Shown here: piece after piece, positions 58,159 through 64,000 of the stretch
Numbering within the stretch: position 1 is the first letter of the stretch
How the letters are laid out: each line of letters starts with the position of its first letter
Assembly (NCBI GenBank): GCA_014218235.1
Contig: CM024761.1
Location: 94,919,648 to 94,983,647, forward strand
Origin: Colocasia esculenta
Taxonomy: Eukaryota > Streptophyta > Magnoliopsida > Alismatales > Araceae
DNA length: 64,000 bases
Direction: 5' to 3'
Program-made: the position numbers and the translations under genes
Notes under the pieces: model-generated
Database searches by the model: none
Told to the model about the DNA's origin: nothing
Seen by the model: only the letters and a program-made list of their open reading frames with translations

Positions 58159-61100
58159 TGTAGCAACCCTATATTTATGGGAAAAAAACTTAAAAATTTT
58201 AAATTTATATTATTTAATTAGAAAATCAAATAAAAGGAAGATGTATTAAATCAACAAGGAAATCAAATAAGAGAGAATTAAACAAAACCCATTAAAAGAA
58301 AAGGAGTAATGGACTTTGCTATATTGACCCATCAGAAGTGAGTAGGCTAAAATAGAGATTTTTAGAAGGGGGATAATAGAGAAATATCCAAAATTCATAA
58401 CTAAAATATTATTAAAATAGAAAAGAGATATTTAATGCATTAAAAAGTCAGTTTGAATTAGGATTAGATTCCTAAACCTATCCCAATTGATTGGCCACGA
58501 AATCCTCTCTCTCCCAACCCAAAAAGGAGATCTCTTGCTTAAAAAGGTGAGAGGAAAATATGAAATTCAGAATTTAATAGGAATTAGACTTAAACTAGGA
58601 AAGGGAATAGGGAGAAGCTTAAATACTTCTCTTAAACCCTCATGGCCGGCCCTAGCTCGTACCAAGAGATTCCTGGACCACGAGAAGAGGCCAAGAGGAG
58701 GAGAATTCGTGGAGAGGAAGGATCTCTCAAGTTCATCCCCGAGTTCTTCAAGTCTTAACCCTAGAAGAGGAAAATGATCAAAGGTAGGCATTCTCACAAG
58801 CATAAACCATGAAACTTTTTCTGTAGGATGTCTCGTCTATCATGAACAAAAGTCCTTTGGTTTCATAATTTTTCATCGAGCATATCTTTCGTTCTTGATT
58901 TTTCATGTTCTGCAACTTACATGACCCCGAACCCTCTTCTTAATTCTTGATCTCCTTGTATACTCAACCCAAGGCTACGAGATTTTTAATGTAGGAATTG
59001 ATGCATGTTAGGCATCTTTTGCCCGTAAAAGCCCTAAATTTGATTCATCCAATCTTGCAATTTTAATCGTTGATCTCAACTATGTACTGTTTCATGTTCA
59101 TCATGAATACCCGTGTTTAAAACATGTCCAAACCCTGATTGTTTTCCAATTCCTATTTATTGTAAGTACCCATGCATGTCTAAGTCATTTTGCAACTGGT
59201 TTAACGATTTATCGTTGACTATAGAATTAGTTGTGATTTTCTGAACCACCCTGTGTCAAATAGGGTAAGTTCTGGGCCGCAATTCAATGTATGTCCTTTC
59301 TGTGTCGAACCCGGGCGCAGACCCTGTGAACGCGACGGCCTGATAGGCCGTGTTCACAAGGGTCATCGCGACAGCGCCTCTGTCGCGATCTGATTGTGAC
59401 AGGGCCTATCGTCGAGATCTGCTGCCCGACCTGACTAAGCCTGTCGCGACCAGTACAAGCACCCGTCGCGATCTCAGTTGACCCCATCACGACCCTCATC
59501 AGGGTACGTCGCGATCTGGGTTCTTTTTGCATAAAACCCCTTGTCTCAACAAATGATTGATTATCTATAGTGTTTGTACTCTTGTTTAACAGTCAGACAC
59601 ACAGAAAATAGCACCTGTTATAAATTGAATATTTATGTATGATTAAAATACATGCACATGATCTTTTCTATCTAAAATTTCATGACACTTACACACACTT
59701 TGAACCATCCAATTATGGCATAATTTGGCATGAAACTATTTCATAATACATCTGGTAATTTATGTAATTAAATTACCCTATACTTGTCTATCGTTTCTCG
59801 CGATGTTTTGGGAATACCGATATCGACGCTCCACTATTCTAGAATTCCTCTAGAACGTCGAGCACTTGTTTCTATATACACTCTCTCTTGACTTGGACGA
59901 ACTCTCCATCGGATACTCCTTCTTCCGGACTAGTAAGTCTTTGTTCAAGGCCTCTGTAAGTCTCCTCTGTCCATGGATTCCCACATGGTCGACGAGCCGG
60001 TTGTACCCTAACACCCGTTACACCCATTAGAGATCAATATGGTCCAAACGGCTATTAGAAATTCACTCTCGTCTTGAATCACGCTGGACCTCTAGACCTA
60101 TGCTTAACATGGCCAGTGGTAAGGTCGTGAGTTCCGTCTGACTACCAACACCAAGTGTGCGTGTTGTGCAACTGTTACTATCGCCTGGTTACTCGACGCG
60201 TTACGTGCAATGTTCACTAGCTCTCGTCTATACTATACTCTCGCATCTATTCACGTTCACTCTACTATCTCGTCGATTCATCTAGTGCTCTCATCTACTT
60301 CTTGGTACTCTATATTGGCCATTGACTGATTGTCTAAAGATAAACAATATAACTAATGCCTGGCAATATATAAAGGGTCAGATCTGGTACTGGGATGTGC
60401 ACCCGAAAGTGCTAGTGCCCATGGGAGTTAAATGATAAGAGTGTTTGGCATTACACTCAAGTGCTATCTATCTTGACTATCTAAAAGACAATCAAATGTT
60501 CTATGTTCTCTCGTTGTCCATTGACAACAAAGTGCTATGCTATACTCGTGCTATGCTATTCTCGTTGTGCTATTTGTACCGTGGCCATCTTGCTATACTT
60601 GACATTATGCTATATAGCTATTGTTGTGCTATTCTCGACCATTGTGCTATTCTTGGTAAGTCTATATTTGGAAAGTCTTGCTATTTCGTTCACGTACTAT
60701 CCTACTATATTTTTACTTGACACTCTCTCCCGTTCTCTCATTAGCTACTCTGCCTTTTAATGAATTAATTACTTAAAGCCTACTTGAGCCTGAGATTTAA
60801 GTCCTACTGGGCGAACTTCGCTCACCCTGCGTTATTTGTCGTTGTGTTCTCAGCTGAGACCGAGGATGAACGATACACTAAAGAGGACGGGAATGACTTG
60901 GAGTGATGTCATGAGTACCCTAGTGTCCTATTGCTTTGTTTAGCGTGGTAGTAGTTAGGTTTGAAGTTTGGTCTTTTGCCTTCTTTCAATGTAATCGGGC
61001 CCTATAGATTGGCTCTGATGTTAGTGGTTGTAACTAGGCATTGAAAAGTATTAATGAACTGAATTTGCTTTATCATTATTCATTTTGAAATGGTTTGATG

Positions 61101-61170
61101 CCTAGTATTCGCTCTATACCCTTTTCTTGCAACTACCTCGCGTTCCGATATTCCGCGTCAGGGTGTGACA
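58159..61170 (+). mobile_element. Element 8, 5' LTR, about 3.0 kb
   Basis: It starts TGTAGCAACCCTATATTT and ends CGCGTCAGGGTGTGACA. In order it contains a TTAAATAC possible TATA at about 58619, donor-like AAAG|GTAGGCATTCTCAC at 58784, an array of TCGCGA / GTCGCGATC words (about 59325-59520), a segment ending GACGAGCCGGTTGTACC (about 60008), GTGCTAT-rich repeats (60540-60660), CCTACTGGGCG (about 60803) and an acceptor-like TCTCAG at 60853 followed by CTGAGACCGAGG. It is the intact reference for the element 5 LTR and for the fragment at 44810-45394. Confidence 0.94.
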
Positions 61171-61176
61171 ATTTTG

Positions 61177-61189
61177 TGGTATCATAACC
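61177..61189 (+). other. Primer-binding site of element 8
   Basis: TGGTATCATAACC lies six bases after the LTR end, with two mismatches to the initiator tRNA-Met complement. A leader of about 180 bases follows before gag; nothing else was recognised in it. Confidence 0.85.
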
Positions 61190-61369
61190 TAGGTTAGTCT
61201 TAAGTATGATGATCTAGGTTAACCTGCCTCGACTAGAGTCAATTATCCACCTATGTGAGTTGAGGTTAGAGCCAAGGGTAACTAGTTAAAATAAACTCAC
61301 ACACGCACAAATTAAATTCCACATCGATATCATGACAAGAAGTTATTTTGTAGGAACTAAGCAATCAAG

Positions 61370-62290
61370 ATGACGGCCGAACGTGCTCAAATGATGGGCA
61401 TGCAACAAACCATCCAAGAACTGACACGCGCCATTGTGCAAGCCACTCAAGGAGGTGGCAATCGTGGTGCAGGCGACCTGCATCACAACTTCAGAAGTCT
61501 AAACCCTCCTTGGTTCAGCGGATCCACGGATCCGGATGAAGCTGAGCACTGGCTACAAGAGACGGAAAGATTTTTCGTGTCATGCAATGTGCAGTGGGGG
61601 ACAAGCTGCTACTTGCCACGTTCCAACTGGAGACGAATGCCCGCACCTGGTGGGAGTCAGTGGAAGCTACTAGAGAGAATGGGCCATTCAATTGGAACAA
61701 GTTTAAAGAAGCATTCAACTCCAAATACTTCTCCGAGCGTGTTCAACAAAGGAAGGCTGCGGAATTCGCTGCTCTGAAACAGCAGAGCTTGTCTGTGGTA
61801 GAATATGAAGCCCAGTTCTCTAGACTGGCACGCTATGCTATACATTTGGTGAACACTGAAAGGATGAAGGCTAAGCGCTTTCTAAACGGCCTTAATCCCC
61901 ACTACATCACTCAACTTGCACCTTTCGACATCCCGACCTACGCCGAGATGGTGAGGAGGGCTCAGCTGCTAGAAGGTGCTACAGACTTCACCGACCGTAT
62001 CAAAGGGATGTTCGTCAAGAAGGAAGTGACCTCGTGATTGTCAACTGCTAAGCATACCAACGGCAAGAAGCGTCCCTTCAACATCACGGAGGGATCTAGC
62101 CAAGAAAGGAAACCCAAGGTTTTTGTACCCAACACTCCAACAAAGAGCCACTACAAGCATTGTGACAAGCCTGGTCACACGACTGATGAATGATGGAGGA
62201 AAGCCGGCGCATGTCTGCGCTGCAGAAGTCGTGAGCACCGTATCCCTGAGTGCCCGCTACTAAAAGAGAATGAAAGGCGCCCAAATGCGC
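61370..62290 (+). pseudogene. gag: Element 8 gag (one frameshift, two stops)
   Basis: ATG at 61370 begins the family N-terminus (MTAERAQMMGMQQTIQEL) with GAGDLHHNFRS and DPDEAEHWLQE. A single frameshift near 61580 moves the capsid core into the next frame (61582-62037: NARTWWESVEATR, FNSKYFSERVQQ, YEAQFSRLARYA). A TGA follows at 62035, then the linker and knuckles in the same frame: the first (YKHCDKPGHTTDE) has lost its first Cys and has a stop at its last Cys; the second (CLRCRSREHRIPEC) is intact. Very few lesions separate it from a working gag. Confidence 0.94.
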
Positions 62291-64000
62291 CTAAGAAACA
62301 GGGCCGACTGCAAGCCCTACATGATGAGGAACTTGCTATGGAGGGTGGCGTGGTAGAAGGTACCCTTCAAGTTTTCTCATTATCAGCATTCATTTTATTT
62401 GATACTGGAGCCACTCATTCATTCATATCTCAAAACTTTGCTGATACTGTGAATGCTAAACCTATATCCATGGGTTGTGAGTTCTTTGTCACAACGCCAC
62501 TGGGGGAAAAGGAGAAATTGAACAAATACTTTCCCTCTGCCGATGTAATGATCTGGGACCATAACCTAAAAGCCGACCTGGTGTGTATGTCCATGGAAGG
62601 CTATGATGTAATTTTGGGAGCCGACTGGTTGTCCGCATATGGTGCAAGTGTCGACTGTAAGAAAGGGAAGGTTACCTTTAGTGACTTTCCTAAACTGGCA
62701 TTCTCCGGGATTAGACATAAGAGACGGATGTCTCTAGTCTCCGCCATAAAAGCCCACAATATGATGAGGAAAGGTTGTATTGCTTTCCTAGCAGCCGTAG
62801 TAGTGGAAAGGAAGGGTTCCAAGATAGAAGACATACATATAGTACAGGACTACCCATATGTCTTCCCCGAAGACCTGCCAGGAATTCCCCTTGAACGAGA
62901 TGTCAACTTCGTCATTGAGTTGATTCCTGGAGCGGCACCGGTATTGCGTCAACCATATCGGATGTCACCTGCCGTGCTGAAGGAATTGAAGGTGCAACTG
63001 ATGGAGCTACTAGAAAAGGGGTTCATCAGACCAAGTACTTCCCAATGGGGAGCACCTGTGCTATTCGTAAAGAAGAAAGATAGATCGATGAGGCTGTGCA
63101 TCGACTATCGACAACTCAATCAGCTTACCATCAAGAACAAATACCCATTGCCTAGGGTCGATGAACTATTCGACCAAATTTTAGGAGCTCAATATTTCTC
63201 CAAGATCGATCTTCGATCTGGCTACCACCAAATGAGGATCAAGGAGGACGATATCTTCAAGACGGCTTTCAGGAGCAGGTATGGACATTATGAATTCGTC
63301 GTTATGCCTTTTGGGCTAACCAATGCTCCTGCAGCCTTTATGCAACTCATGAACAGCATATATCGGCCCTACCTTGACAAGTTCGTGGTCGTCTTTATCG
63401 ACGACATCCACATATACTCCAAGACCATGGAAGAGCATGAAGAACACCTAAAGACAACACTACAAGTTTTGCGAGACAACAAGCTGTACGCAAAGCTTAG
63501 CAAAAGTGAATTCTAGCTCGAAGAAGTATCCTTCTTGGGCCATGTCATCTCAAAGGACGGCATCTCTGTTGATCCCTCCAAAGTCGAAGCTGTACTCAAC
63601 TGGGAGAGACCAACTAATGTCACCGAGATAAGAAGCATCCTAGGACTGGCTGGCTACTACAGGCGGTTCATCAAGGACTTCTCAAGGATCGCTGTTCCTC
63701 TCACGCGTCTGACACGAAAGGAGAATCCATACTCCTGGAGTAAAGAGTGTGATAAGTATTTCCAAACCCTCAAAGACTGTCTTACCTCAGCACCTATTCT
63801 CGCTCTATCAATAGAGGGAGAAGATTTCTCTGTCTACACCGATGCCTCAGGAATCGGGCTAGGTTGTGTACTCATGCAAAGGGAGAAGGTCATCACCTAT
63901 TCTTCAAGACAACTGAAGACACATGAAGTCAACTACCCTGTACATGATCTTGAGCTGGCTGCTGTGGTCTTTCCCTTGAAGATTTGGAGACACTATCTAC
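62291..64000 (+). pseudogene. pol: Element 8 pol: protease, RT, RNase H (continues past window)
   Basis: From about 62338 the frame is open for 392 codons and, after a single TAG at 63514-63516 (at the Trp position of the EFWLEE motif), continues open to the window end. In order: protease D-T-G at 62401-62409 (FDTGATHSFIS), YDVILGADWLSAYGASVDC, pre-RT PEDLPGIPLERDVNF, fingers WGAPVLFVKKKD, DYRQLNQL, KIDLRSGYHQ, FIDD at 63394-63405, thumb/connection GYYRRFIKDF, RNase H with YTDASGIGLGCV and YSSRQLKTHE, ending at IWRHYL. All catalytic residues are present. Integrase should lie just beyond 64000. It is the youngest-looking copy; the stop could be a point mutation or a sequencing error. Confidence 0.95.

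Overview
The window is a block of nested transposable elements from a seed-plant nuclear genome. No host gene, rRNA or tRNA gene was recognised. The plant assignment rests on several features: Ty3/gypsy chromovirus-type polyproteins (CCHC gag, DTG protease, FIDD reverse transcriptase, RNase H, integrase, C-terminal chromodomain-like end), primer-binding sites matching initiator tRNA-Met, a SIRE/Maximus-like Ty1/copia end, plant L1-type RNase H, and a hAT element with an 8-bp target duplication. The species cannot be told from the sequence.

Layout, left to right. Element 1 (1-7850, minus) has two LTRs of about 4.4 kb around only 0.7 kb of internal DNA holding a deleted gag. It sits in the 5' LTR of element 2 (7851-19810, plus), a decayed chromovirus. 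The protease-RT region of element 2 is split by a short hAT element, itself split by a 3.25 kb solo LTR. Element 3 (19811-26557, minus) is a very decayed, G-poor internal region with a solo LTR inside, a PBS and half a 5' LTR. At about 26557/26558 that half LTR is joined to half a 3' LTR of a different element (element 5), which looks like a large deletion junction. Element 5 (26558-46580, minus) is a chromovirus whose 3' LTR carries L1 fragments, whose pol is split by two solo LTRs (28818-31717 and 32991-37179), and whose 5' LTR carries a copia remnant plus an inverted LTR fragment. Element 5 sits in the 5' LTR of element 6 (46581-55698, plus), which sits in the RT start of element 7 (55699-58158, minus). 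Element 8 (58159 to beyond the end, plus) sits in the 5' LTR of element 7 and is the best preserved: its pol is open across the window except for one stop codon.

All LTRs are long (2.6-4.4 kb) and, although they belong to distinct families, share one architecture. They have a U3, a TATA-like box, a splice-donor-like site (GTAGGT in the chromovirus LTRs, GCAAGT in the element-1 group), an array of short CG-containing near-palindromes, and then a CCTACTGGGC-type motif followed by a splice-acceptor-like CAG about 350 bases before the LTR end. This suggests an LTR-internal leader intron and fast-changing motif arrays; both are inferences from comparing copies inside the window.

Given the intact 5- or 8-bp target duplications, the insertion order can be partly read: element 7, then 6, then 5, then the solo LTRs; and element 2, then hAT, then the solo LTR, with element 1 also after element 2. 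Almost every coding region is a pseudogene.
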